Assembly: GCA_964651435.1 (NCBI GenBank) | Contig: CAZYVU010000026.1 | Location: 1 to 40,967 of the forward strand | Direction: 5' to 3' | Length of the DNA: 40,967 bases | DNA from: CAZYVU01 sp964651435 | GTDB taxonomy: Bacteria > Desulfobacterota > Syntrophorhabdia > Syntrophorhabdales > CAYQXL01 | Part shown: positions 32,609 to 40,941 of the stretch, piece by piece | How the letters are laid out: every line of letters begins with the position of its first letter | How positions within the stretch are numbered: the stretch's first letter is position 1 | Translations under genes and position numbers: made by a program | Notes under the pieces: generated by a model | Told to the model about the DNA's origin: nothing | Database searches by the model: none | Seen by the model: the letters and a program-made list of their open reading frames with translations, nothing else

Positions 32609-33496
32609 GTGTCTATTCGGCTGGTTAAAGAGAAATTCTCCGCCTTTTCATTGCGTGCAAGCCTCGTTGCCGTCAATGGTCTCGCCCTTCTCGTCGCCCT
32701 GGTCCTCTTTCTCAAGGCCTATCCCATCATCGCTGCAAAGTCTCTGAAGCACATCCTTTTTTCCTCGGCCTGGCACCCCTTTCGCGGCGACTTCGGCTTC
32801 TTCCCATTTATTGTGGGTACCCTGGAGGTTACGGCTATCGCCATGGTGTTCTCCCTGCCCATTTGCATCCTCAGCGCCATCTACCTCTCTGAATATGCGC
32901 GGAAAAGGTTGAGGGAAGTGGTTAGCCTCGTCGTCGACATCCTCGCAGGTATCCCCTCGGTGATCTATGGCCTCTGGGGCATCATCGTGGTCGTACCCCT
33001 GGTCCGTTCCGTAGGAGAGTTTCTCGGAGTGCGAACGAGCGGATACAGCCTCCTGTCCGGGGGTATTATCCTCGCTATCATGGTCGCCCCCGTCATCATC
33101 TCCGTGTGCCTTGAGGTCTTCCGCACCATTCCCCTGGCTGCGCGGGAGAGTGCCCTTGCCCTCGGCACAACGAAGTGGGAGATGATCCGCCATGTGATCC
33201 TCAGAACGGCCTTCCACGGTATTGTAGCGGCTACGGTCCTGGGATTTGCACGGGCCTTCGGGGAGACAATCGCCGTCCTCATGGTCGTGGGCAATGTACC
33301 CAAGGTTCCGGCATCCCTCTTCGATCCCGCTTATCCCCTCCCTGCCCTCATCGCCAACAATTACGGAGAGATGATGTCTATTCCATTGTACGATTCGGCC
33401 CTCATGCTCGCTGCCTTCATACTCCTGCTGGTGGTGGGTGGATTTAGCTTCGGGGCTCACCTAACGCTTTTGCGCATTGAGAGGCGGGGTGGATAG
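32609..33496 (+). CDS. pstC: Phosphate ABC transporter permease PstC
   Basis: 295 aa inner-membrane permease, GTG start with GAGG 13 nt upstream. About six transmembrane helices are visible. The cytoplasmic EAA loop that docks the ATPase is ESALALGTTKWEMIRHVIL. The stretch DILAGIPSVIYGLWG is typical of Pst permeases. It begins 15 nt after pstS, and its stop abuts the pstA ATG. Confidence 0.9.
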   Translation: MSIRLVKEKFSAFSLRASLVAVNGLALLVALVLFLKAYPIIAAKSLKHILFSSAWHPFRGDFGFFPFIVGTLEVTAIAMVFSLPICILSAIYLSEYARKRLREVVSLVVDILAGIPSVIYGLWGIIVVVPLVRSVGEFLGVRTSGYSLLSGGIILAIMVAPVIISVCLEVFRTIPLAARESALALGTTKWEMIRHVILRTAFHGIVAATVLGFARAFGETIAVLMVVGNVPKVPASLFDPAYPLPALIANNYGEMMSIPLYDSALMLAAFILLLVVGGFSFGAHLTLLRIERRGG

Positions 33497-34345
33497 ATGA
33501 GGGCCCGAAAGGTTGAAGAAGCCATCTTCAAGTTTCTTATGATCGCCTCCCTGGTGGCCGTCCTTGCCGTGCTGGCAGGCATCCTCGCCGTAGTGATCGC
33601 AAAAGGGGTGAAGGCTCTGAGCCTGTCCATGCTTCTCGAAACCCCCAAGGGCGGCTATTACCTGGGGAAGGAGGGAGGTATCGCAAACGCCATCGTAGGC
33701 TCTCTCTACCTTGCCCTCGGGGCCTCGGCCGCATCCATTCTCATGAGCCTCCCCATCGCCTTTGCCCTTCAGCCCGAATATACGCCGAGGCGTTTCGCAA
33801 ACTTTACGAGGCTTGTCCTCGACATTCTTTGGGGCATCCCGTCCGTTGTCTACGGGGCCTTCGGTTTTGTCGTCATGGTTTACTTCGGCCTCAGGGCATC
33901 GCTTCTGGGGGGAATTATTGCCCTCACGCTTCTTATGCTTCCCATTATGGTTCGTGCCATGGAGGAGGTTATACGGATGATACCCCCGGAACTGAAGGAG
34001 GTCTCCTATTCGTTGGGTGCCACAAAACTGGAGACGCTCTTCGCCGTGGTCTTAAGGCAAGGCCTGCCCGGCATCGTGACGGCAGTGCTTCTTGCTTTCG
34101 GTAGGGGCATCGGCGACGCCGCGTCCATTCTTTTTACCGCCGGCTACACGGACTACATTCCCACGTCCCTTTTTGATCCTGTGGCATCGCTGCCCCTGGC
34201 CGTTTTTTTTCAGCTTGCAACTCCTATTCCCGAGGTTCAGGAGCGCGCCTACGCGTCAGCCCTAATTCTGCTGATCATCGTTCTCATCGTGAGCGTCGTC
34301 TCGCGGCTTCTCAGCCGCCGCTTTTCGCGCCACGTGGTGAGGTAG
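33497..34345 (+). CDS. pstA: Phosphate ABC transporter permease PstA
   Basis: 282 aa, six-helix inner-membrane partner of PstC. The motif DILWGIPSVVYGAFG and the EAA loop LKEVSYSLGATKLETLFAVV are visible. The ATG follows the pstC TAG without a gap, so translation is coupled. Confidence 0.9.
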   Translation: MRARKVEEAIFKFLMIASLVAVLAVLAGILAVVIAKGVKALSLSMLLETPKGGYYLGKEGGIANAIVGSLYLALGASAASILMSLPIAFALQPEYTPRRFANFTRLVLDILWGIPSVVYGAFGFVVMVYFGLRASLLGGIIALTLLMLPIMVRAMEEVIRMIPPELKEVSYSLGATKLETLFAVVLRQGLPGIVTAVLLAFGRGIGDAASILFTAGYTDYIPTSLFDPVASLPLAVFFQLATPIPEVQERAYASALILLIIVLIVSVVSRLLSRRFSRHVVR

Positions 34346-34349
34346 CGCA

Positions 34350-35189
34350 ATGCCCCATATAAGCCTCCGCAACCTCTCCATCGCATACGGGAACCACGAG
34401 GTGCTCAAGGACATCTTCGTCGATATCCCCGACGGACGCATCACGGCCATCATCGGCCCGTCAGGGTGCGGCAAAACGACCCTCCTTAAGAGCATCAATC
34501 GCCTTCTGGAGCTTAACGACGAAGTGCGCGTATCGGGTCAGATCCTCGTCGACGGGGTTGATGTCTATGACTCGGCTACGGACATTCTTGCTTTGAGGAA
34601 GAAGATAGGCTTCCTTTCCCAGCGGCCCTACCCTCTTCCTATGTCCATCTACGACAACGTCGCCTTCGGGCCCCGCATCCACCGCCTCAGCGCCGATCAA
34701 ATCCTGAACCAGCTCGACAAAATATCGGCCCCCGAAGGGGGTACGCCGATGGTAACGGAGGGACCGAGAAGCCCGACGCGCGGAAACGAAATGGAGCGCC
34801 TTGTCCAGTCGTATCTCACCTTAGCAGGACTCTGGGACGAAGTAAAGGACCGGCTCAAGGCCCCCGCCACCCGCCTCTCCATCGGCCAACAGCAGCGTCT
34901 GTCCCTTGCCCGGGCGCTGGCCGTCGAACCGGAGATTATCCTGGGCGACGAGCCCACCTCAGCCTTGGACCCCATATCGGCCCAACTCATTGAGAAGCAG
35001 TTCAGAGCCCTGAAGGAGCACTACACAATCGTGGTGGTGACCCACATCCTCCGGCAGGCGCGGCGGATTGCCGACTACGTCATTTTTCTCTACCTCGGCG
35101 AGCTTGTGGAGCACGGTCCTGCAGAGGAGGTCTTCGGAAATCCCAAGGATCCGAGGACAAAAGCCTACGTGTCGGGGGTAATAAGTTAA
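34350..35189 (+). CDS. pstB: Phosphate ABC transporter ATPase PstB
   Basis: 279 aa, the nucleotide-binding subunit. Walker A IGPSGCGKTTLLKSINR, Walker B PEIILGDEPTSALD, Q-loop FLSQRPYPLPMS and the H-loop His in VVVTHILRQARR are present. The signature motif is RLSIGQQQRLSLARAL, with Ile at the first glycine of LSGGQ. About 30 residues between KISAPEGG and SYLTLAGLW look inserted compared with common PstB proteins. No phoU follows. The substitutions may alter turnover or be tolerated. Confidence 0.88.
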   Translation: MPHISLRNLSIAYGNHEVLKDIFVDIPDGRITAIIGPSGCGKTTLLKSINRLLELNDEVRVSGQILVDGVDVYDSATDILALRKKIGFLSQRPYPLPMSIYDNVAFGPRIHRLSADQILNQLDKISAPEGGTPMVTEGPRSPTRGNEMERLVQSYLTLAGLWDEVKDRLKAPATRLSIGQQQRLSLARALAVEPEIILGDEPTSALDPISAQLIEKQFRALKEHYTIVVVTHILRQARRIADYVIFLYLGELVEHGPAEEVFGNPKDPRTKAYVSGVIS

Positions 35190-35305
35190 CATGCCGAGGA
35201 TGTGTGCCCGTAATCCAGGAACAGTACCACCGCCCTCAGCATGTTCTCAATTCGATCACACATGGAACGAAGGAAAGATAGAAGCGAGAGAAAGGCAAAA
35301 CTAAC

Positions 35306-36583
35306 ATGAAGCACAAAAAAGCACTCATTATCGGCATAGACGGCGTGCCTCGGGGCCTTCTTCAGAGTATGGTCGACGGAGGCGTGATGCCCTGCGTGGC
35401 CAGCCTCCTCGGTGGCGGATATGGGCTCCACACCATGAAGGCCTCGCTCCCCGAGGTTTCCAGCGTATCGTGGACGTCCTTCATGACAGGGGAAAATCCC
35501 GGCGTCCACGGCATATTTGGGTTTACGGAGCTGAAGCCTCAGTCGTACAGGCTTGCTTTTCCCAACTCGCTCTCCGTCAAAGCGCCCACGTTCTGGAACA
35601 AGCTGCGCCAGGAAGGGAAAATCAGCCGATCCGTCATTCTCAATGTACCGCACACCTACCCTGCCCTGCCGTTGGACGGCATGCTTGTCTCCGGATTTGT
35701 GGCCATCGACTTTGCGAAGGCCGTCTATCCCCCGTCCTACGTGCCTCTTCTGAAGGGTATGCGCTACGTCATCGATGTGGACATGCAGAAGGCGACGGAG
35801 AGCCCCGACGCATTTTACCAGGACCTGTGTGAGAGCCTGTCCATACGGGAAACGGTTGGAACGCGGCTCTTGAACGAGGAAGGTCAGGACCTCTTTCTCT
35901 TCTGCGTAACCGAGACGGATAGGCTCCACCACTTTTTCTTTGATCGGAGCGAAACAGCCCTCTTCCGGGATTTCTACGGCAAGGTAGACGGCGTCATCGG
36001 CCGCCTTCTCGATAGAGCCCGAAGGAAATGGGGAGAGGACTGCTTCTTCATGGTTCTGTCCGATCACGGCTTTACGCTTCTCGACAGGGAGGTCAACCTG
36101 AATGCCTTCCTCGCCCAAGCGGGCGTGCTCAACTTAGACAAGACCAGAGAATTCTACGAAAAGATCACAGCCGGAACGGTCGCCTTTGCCATGGATCCGG
36201 GAAGAATTTACATCCACAAGAAAGGCAGGTACCCCGAGGGCCACGTCTCGGAAGATGAGATCGAAGGCGTGAAGGTAGAGCTCAGAGCCATTTTGTCGGC
36301 CCTTCGCAGCGACGACGGCAGGCCGGTCATCCGCCACATCTTTGACGGAAAGGACATCTATCGCGGGCCCCTGGCCCAGCAAGGCCCTGACCTCGTTCTC
36401 ATACCTCACGAAGGATACGACTTGAAAGGTAACATGCGGCAGGAGAAGGTGTTCACCAAAGACCGCTTTACGGGCATGCACACCTGGGACGACGCACTGC
36501 TCCTCATCCCCGACAGCGTTTCGTGCCCGGCGGACCTCACCATCGAGATGCCGTCACGGTTCGTAGGGGCCTATTTTAGTTGA
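35306..36583 (+). CDS. Type I phosphodiesterase/alkaline phosphatase-fold protein
   Basis: 425 aa of the type I phosphodiesterase/nucleotide pyrophosphatase group. The metal-binding Asp is in LIIGIDGVPRGLL, the nucleophile Thr region is VSSVSWTSFMTGENPGVHGI, the second metal site is MVLSDHGFTLL, and a later His is in GMHTWDDALL. No signal peptide is visible, so it is probably cytoplasmic. It lies 116 nt after pstB and 19 nt before cysD. A phosphodiester substrate is expected; the same fold also includes sulfatases and phosphoglycerate mutases, so the substrate stays open. Confidence 0.8.
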   Translation: MKHKKALIIGIDGVPRGLLQSMVDGGVMPCVASLLGGGYGLHTMKASLPEVSSVSWTSFMTGENPGVHGIFGFTELKPQSYRLAFPNSLSVKAPTFWNKLRQEGKISRSVILNVPHTYPALPLDGMLVSGFVAIDFAKAVYPPSYVPLLKGMRYVIDVDMQKATESPDAFYQDLCESLSIRETVGTRLLNEEGQDLFLFCVTETDRLHHFFFDRSETALFRDFYGKVDGVIGRLLDRARRKWGEDCFFMVLSDHGFTLLDREVNLNAFLAQAGVLNLDKTREFYEKITAGTVAFAMDPGRIYIHKKGRYPEGHVSEDEIEGVKVELRAILSALRSDDGRPVIRHIFDGKDIYRGPLAQQGPDLVLIPHEGYDLKGNMRQEKVFTKDRFTGMHTWDDALLLIPDSVSCPADLTIEMPSRFVGAYFS

Positions 36584-36602
36584 CATAAGGAGGAATACAT
36601 TG

Positions 36603-37406
36603 ATGGATCATTTTGATATGCTGGAAAGCAAGAGTATTTACATCATCCGGGAGGCTTACTACCGTTTTCGAAATGTCGCCATGCTCTGGTCTGTGGGCAA
36701 AGACTCGACGACGCTGCTCTGGCTTGTCCGGAAGGCCTTTTTCGGGAAGATACCCTTTCCCATCATCCACATCGACACAAGTTACAAATTTCCGGAGATG
36801 TACGCATTTCGGGATCAGCTCTCGCGGGACTGGGGTTTCGACCTCATTGTGGGCAGAAACGAGGAGAAGCTGGCGCAAGGCATGGGGCCCCATTCAGGCA
36901 TGAAGCTTGAGTGCTGCACGGAGCTCAAAACGAACGCCCTAAAGCAGGTCATAAAGAAGTATGGGTTTAAGGCCATTTTTCTGGGTATTCGCAGAGACGA
37001 ACATGGGATAAGGGCCAAAGAGCGCTACTTCTCCCCACGCGACGACCAGTTCCAGTGGAACTACGAAAACCAGCCCGCGGAGATATGGGACCAGTACAAA
37101 TCCTTTCTCTATGAGTCGGAGCACTACAGGGTCCACCCCATCCTTCATTTCACGGAGCTGGACATATGGCAGTATATAAAGAGGGAGGGCCTCCCCATAA
37201 CCGACCTCTACCTGGCGAAAGACGGAAAGAGGTACAGGAGCATCGGCTGCGTGCCCTGTTGTTCGCCTATGGAGTCAACGTGCGAAACTGTTGACCAGAT
37301 GATCGAAGAGGTCCGCACCTCAAAACAGTCTGAGAGGGCGGGCCGGGCACAAGACAAGGAGAACATCTATACGATGCAAAAGCTGCGGGCTCTGGGGTAT
37401 ATGTGA
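36603..37406 (+). CDS. cysD: Sulfate adenylyltransferase subunit 2
   Basis: 267 aa, the catalytic PP-loop subunit of ATP sulfurylase, forming adenosine 5'-phosphosulfate. The PP-loop is MLWSVGKDSTTLLWL, followed by HIDTSYKFPEMYAFRD, FLGIRRDEHGIRAKERYFSP and the C-terminal GCVPCC motif. A TTG at 36600 is in frame, but the ATG at 36603 has AGGAGG 9-10 nt upstream. CysN follows after 146 nt. In anaerobes this supplies activated sulfate for assimilation or for sulfating molecules; no cysH or cysC is in the window. Confidence 0.9.
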   Translation: MDHFDMLESKSIYIIREAYYRFRNVAMLWSVGKDSTTLLWLVRKAFFGKIPFPIIHIDTSYKFPEMYAFRDQLSRDWGFDLIVGRNEEKLAQGMGPHSGMKLECCTELKTNALKQVIKKYGFKAIFLGIRRDEHGIRAKERYFSPRDDQFQWNYENQPAEIWDQYKSFLYESEHYRVHPILHFTELDIWQYIKREGLPITDLYLAKDGKRYRSIGCVPCCSPMESTCETVDQMIEEVRTSKQSERAGRAQDKENIYTMQKLRALGYM

Positions 37407-37552
37407 GAGGTAGTTCGGCGTGGGGAGTTCCCCGTCTGCGACGGGACAGGCGGAGTTCGGAGTGAAGATGGAAACGGGGAAACGGAGAGCGGGAGACGCG
37501 AAGCAGGGCATTGACGGCGCAAGCCGGGAAAGAGCATAGAGGAGAAAAAGAC

Positions 37553-38785
37553 ATGGAGCAGATAGCACTACCATTTGTTATGACGGGACATATCGACCAC
37601 GGGAAAAGCACCCTTATCGGGAGGCTTCTTTACGATACGGGCATTCTTAAGGAAGACCGGTACCAGGAGATCTTGGTCAGCTCTTCGGCTTTGGGGAAAG
37701 AGACGGAGTTTGCCTTTGTCCTCGACGCCCTCGAAGAAGAGCGCGCCAGGGGTATTACGATAGACACAACGCAGATATACTTTCAGACCCCAAAGAGAAA
37801 CTATGTCATCATCGATGCACCGGGCCATAAGGAATTTCTGAGAAACATGATCACCGGTGCCTCCTATGCCGAGGCGGCCGTTCTCATCATAGATGCCAAC
37901 GAAGGCATACGGGACCAGACGAAGCGGCACGCCTATCTGCTGAGCCTCGTGGGCATCAGGGAGATATGTATCGTCATCAACAAGATGGATCTCGTGGGCT
38001 TTTCGCAGGATATCTATAACGGGACCGTGGAAGGTATCCGCCAGTTTTTTGCACCCCTGGGGATCTTTCCCAAATGGTTCATACCTATCTCGGCGCTCAA
38101 GGGGACAAACGTGACGAAGCGAGACCCTTCCATTACATGGTACGATGGTCCATCGCTTACAGAGGCCCTCGACCTCTTCGAGCATCGGGCCTTTGAGGAA
38201 AGGCCGTTGCGCTTTCCCGTTCAGGATGTCTACGAGATGGATGGAGAAGCCATTGCAGTCGGCAGGGTCGAATCGGGTGAAATCATTACGGGTATGGAGC
38301 TTGCCCTTCTGCCCCAGGGAAAGAAGGTGCGGGTAAAGCAGGTGAAGAAGTTCTTGAAGTCTGAGATAGCGCAGGCCTCATACGGCGACTCGGTGGGCGT
38401 TACTCTCGATGAACCGTCCAGCCTCGCGAGAGGGACCGTTCTGGCGGGTGGCGACGGCGCTTCCGTGTCGTCACTTTTTGAGGCGAACCTCTTCTGGTTT
38501 TTCGGCGAATACCGCCTTGGCGACAAGATCGAAATTAAATGCACGACCCAGGAAAGCCCGGCTACAATCACGATCTTAGAGAAGTTCGATCCGGCGACCA
38601 TGGATCGCAAGACCGACGAGGGTGACCGATTGGAGATCGGTGAGGTGGCCCGCGTCACGGTGAGGACGGAGAGGCCCATAGTCGTAGACGACTTCGCCTA
38701 CATCCCCGAGACGGGAAGGTTTATTCTCGAAAAGGAAGGCATTCCCGTGGCGGGAGGTATCATCATCGGCAAAGCCTCATCGTAG
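37553..38785 (+). CDS. cysN: Sulfate adenylyltransferase subunit 1 (GTPase)
   Basis: 410 aa, the EF-Tu-like GTPase partner of CysD. Motifs: G1 TGHIDHGKSTLIGRL, G3 DAPGHKEFLRN and G4 VINKMDLVG, followed by beta-barrel domains. ATG 37553 has GGAG upstream; the in-frame TTG at 37511 is unlikely. It is a stand-alone CysN without fused APS kinase and is shorter than the E. coli protein. Its 3' end overlaps the convergent minus-strand gene by 9 nt. The 37407-37552 spacer has a CCCGTC/GACGGG inverted repeat near 37427-37441 and no gene. Confidence 0.9.
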   Translation: MEQIALPFVMTGHIDHGKSTLIGRLLYDTGILKEDRYQEILVSSSALGKETEFAFVLDALEEERARGITIDTTQIYFQTPKRNYVIIDAPGHKEFLRNMITGASYAEAAVLIIDANEGIRDQTKRHAYLLSLVGIREICIVINKMDLVGFSQDIYNGTVEGIRQFFAPLGIFPKWFIPISALKGTNVTKRDPSITWYDGPSLTEALDLFEHRAFEERPLRFPVQDVYEMDGEAIAVGRVESGEIITGMELALLPQGKKVRVKQVKKFLKSEIAQASYGDSVGVTLDEPSSLARGTVLAGGDGASVSSLFEANLFWFFGEYRLGDKIEIKCTTQESPATITILEKFDPATMDRKTDEGDRLEIGEVARVTVRTERPIVVDDFAYIPETGRFILEKEGIPVAGGIIIGKASS

Positions 38786-39850
38786 TTCGTTAAAGAGTTT
38801 TTCGGGCACCCTTTCGTGGCCGTGGGAGCCGTCGAAGAAGTCCAGGCTCGTGAAGCCGTTGGCCGTTGGGTCGAAGGAGCCGACAACAGGTATGCTTCGC
38901 CTCGAGGCCAGGTCCCTCAGGTAGCGCTCCACATCCGTCACCATGGGGTAGTAGTCAACCATCCGTTGGTACGTCAAGGGGTGGAACGGGGGAAGAAAGA
39001 AAAGGACCCGCACACCCTTGCCTTGCAGAAAGGTTATAAAGCCCTCGAAGAGAGGTACGTTAGCCATGGTCTCAAAGCCGGTGAAGTATCGTTCCCTCTT
39101 TGATGGATAGGCCGAGGCAAAGCGCCTCGTGTCCTCGTCTTGCCTGAAGCGTTGCGAGAAGGGAAAGTATAGGCTCCCGTCCGGTTCCCGCACAAAATCG
39201 TCGACGTTAGCCGTAGGGGTGACGTAGGGTTGCCTGCCCCGGCCCTTCTTGATGTAGTTAACGTTTGCCACGGTGTAGTCAAAGCTCAGAAGTTGCCCGT
39301 ACCGGTGGGTCGTGTCCAGATATTTGCTCCCTTTTTCGCGCCGGCCCACTATCTCGCTTGCCATGGCCTCGTAATCCCTCCCGAAGACCCGCCAACGCGT
39401 GAGTCCGTTGTTCCTGTTAAAGACCCACGGGTCAATGCCCAGAATGATCGTTCGGGGGATTTCCTTCTTGGCGTTGTAAATCCCTACAATGCCGATGTAA
39501 TCCTCCAGGCTTGCCGCCGCCATGGAGTGGTTGAAAAATCCCTGCGATTGGCCCAGGTGCCTGCCCCTGAGGCCCATGGTGCGCGAAGACCCGATGGCGA
39601 TCGTCTCAATCCTCTCGGGGTTATGCTCGATAATGAATCTCTGAAACTCACGTTCGTCGTAGTCCATGGCCCCCGCCACGAGCCGCTTTGCGAAAATGTT
39701 TTCGGCAACTTCCATCATGCCTCTCTTGGGATGGTAGAGGCCAAGGCTGTCTACGAAGTAGTTAAAAACGGCGACAACGGCCGCGCCCGCAAAGAGGGCA
39801 ACTGCAAAGACGAATAGGAGCCTGCGAAAGGTAATGCCCTTCCCTATCAC
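38777..39850 (-). CDS. Membrane-anchored SGNH-fold protein, likely O-acylation partner
   Basis: 357 aa. One N-terminal transmembrane segment (LLFVFAVALFAGAAVVAVF) then an extracytoplasmic domain. The Ser block is TIAIGSSRTMGLRG and the C-terminal Asp-x-x-His is FFDGSHGHERVP, the catalytic arrangement of SGNH hydrolase/AlgJ- or DltD-type proteins. It is preceded by a related protein and a probable MBOAT gene, suggesting acetyl or acyl transfer to an envelope polymer. GTG start at 39850 overlaps the TGA of the upstream gene, so translation is coupled. Its substrate is unknown. Confidence 0.65.
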   Translation of the reverse strand: MIGKGITFRRLLFVFAVALFAGAAVVAVFNYFVDSLGLYHPKRGMMEVAENIFAKRLVAGAMDYDEREFQRFIIEHNPERIETIAIGSSRTMGLRGRHLGQSQGFFNHSMAAASLEDYIGIVGIYNAKKEIPRTIILGIDPWVFNRNNGLTRWRVFGRDYEAMASEIVGRREKGSKYLDTTHRYGQLLSFDYTVANVNYIKKGRGRQPYVTPTANVDDFVREPDGSLYFPFSQRFRQDEDTRRFASAYPSKRERYFTGFETMANVPLFEGFITFLQGKGVRVLFFLPPFHPLTYQRMVDYYPMVTDVERYLRDLASRRSIPVVGSFDPTANGFTSLDFFDGSHGHERVPEKLFNELR

Positions 39851-40941
39851 GAACCGCCTCCCGGCGCTGCTCCACCGCCGCCATAAAGGTTCTTTCGCAA
39901 TCTCTCGAGGTGCCCTTGAGCACTGCCTTGCTCCACGAAGGAACCGAAATCCGGCGGGACCGTCGCGTGATCACGCCCGAACATGCGTGCGATGACCAGG
40001 CGGCTCACTGCAGGGCCGTAGTGAGACGAATCGATGTAGTACCTGCTGTCGGTGGTAACGCTGTTGTAGCCGCCGAAATCCCAGTAATCCGTAAAGCGGG
40101 CAAGCTCGCGCAGGAACCACAGATAGTCTTCAATGACGAGGCTGTCCATCACCTGACGGTGGCAGGGGTTGATAAACATATGGAGGGCAATGTCCCGTTT
40201 CCTGCATAAATCCGATAGCTCCCGCAACGCCTCAAGATTGGCCCCTGCATGGTCCGTTCGCCCCGTCAACCGCTCCGTCTTCACGTGGAAGCTCGCCTGC
40301 CCACGGACATAGCCCTCGGGGTCCTTTGACATCAAGGACTCCACCCTGTCGTTGTAGCGCGTTCCATCGCCTTCGATATGATACCGTACGCCCGCATCTC
40401 TTCTCAAATTCATCGTCACCTTGCGCCTCATGTTCTTCTCCGGCAGGATCGTGAGATAGGAGGCGTAGTAGGGGAAAAGTCCCTGCCCGACCACATGGGG
40501 ATGGAGTCGGAACAGGTAGTCTGATGGCGGGTACCCCTTCGTCGTCAGCGCCAGGTCAACATCGATGCCCACGAAGAGCCGCCGCACGGTCATGCCTCTT
40601 TCGACCATATATTTCACGTGCAGCAGGTGCTCCCAGGGAGTGGCGCCGGCCGTTGAAAAATTGTAAAATCGCGCTCCCGGCAGCACCTCCTCAAGCAGTC
40701 GGGGGTTTGTGTGGACGATCCTGGAGCTGCCCAAAATGAAGCCGTCGAACCGTCTGTGCCCCCGCAGCAGATACTGCATCTTGGCGAATCTCTCGTTGAT
40801 CTGATACTGAATCGAGAAAAAAGGCGTCCTAAAAACATAGAAAGGGTCGATAAAGAGGTTGAGGCCGCAGAGCACCACCATGCAGGCGATCACGGTCAGC
40901 ACGAGAAACCGGATAAACCCCCTGTACCCGATCGGTTTCAT
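39847..40941 (-). CDS. Second membrane-anchored SGNH-fold protein
   Basis: 364 aa. N-terminal anchor FIRFLVLTVIACMVVLCGLN, then a domain with GFILGSSRIVHTNP (Ser block), LHMFINPCHRQVMDSL, and YYIDSSHYGPAVSRLV (Asp-x-x-His). The last 20 residues are Gly-rich. It looks like a diverged paralogue of its downstream neighbour. It overlaps that neighbour by 4 nt, and its ATG overlaps the TGA of the upstream partial gene by 1 nt, so the three form one coupled operon. The function is inferred from the fold and context only. Confidence 0.65.
   Translation of the reverse strand: MKPIGYRGFIRFLVLTVIACMVVLCGLNLFIDPFYVFRTPFFSIQYQINERFAKMQYLLRGHRRFDGFILGSSRIVHTNPRLLEEVLPGARFYNFSTAGATPWEHLLHVKYMVERGMTVRRLFVGIDVDLALTTKGYPPSDYLFRLHPHVVGQGLFPYYASYLTILPEKNMRRKVTMNLRRDAGVRYHIEGDGTRYNDRVESLMSKDPEGYVRGQASFHVKTERLTGRTDHAGANLEALRELSDLCRKRDIALHMFINPCHRQVMDSLVIEDYLWFLRELARFTDYWDFGGYNSVTTDSRYYIDSSHYGPAVSRLVIARMFGRDHATVPPDFGSFVEQGSAQGHLERLRKNLYGGGGAAPGGGS

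Noticed and set aside
32648..33460. A 270-codon minus-strand frame
   Set aside because: It is antisense to the clear PstC permease and has low-complexity His/Asp/Glu-rich composition typical of shadow frames.
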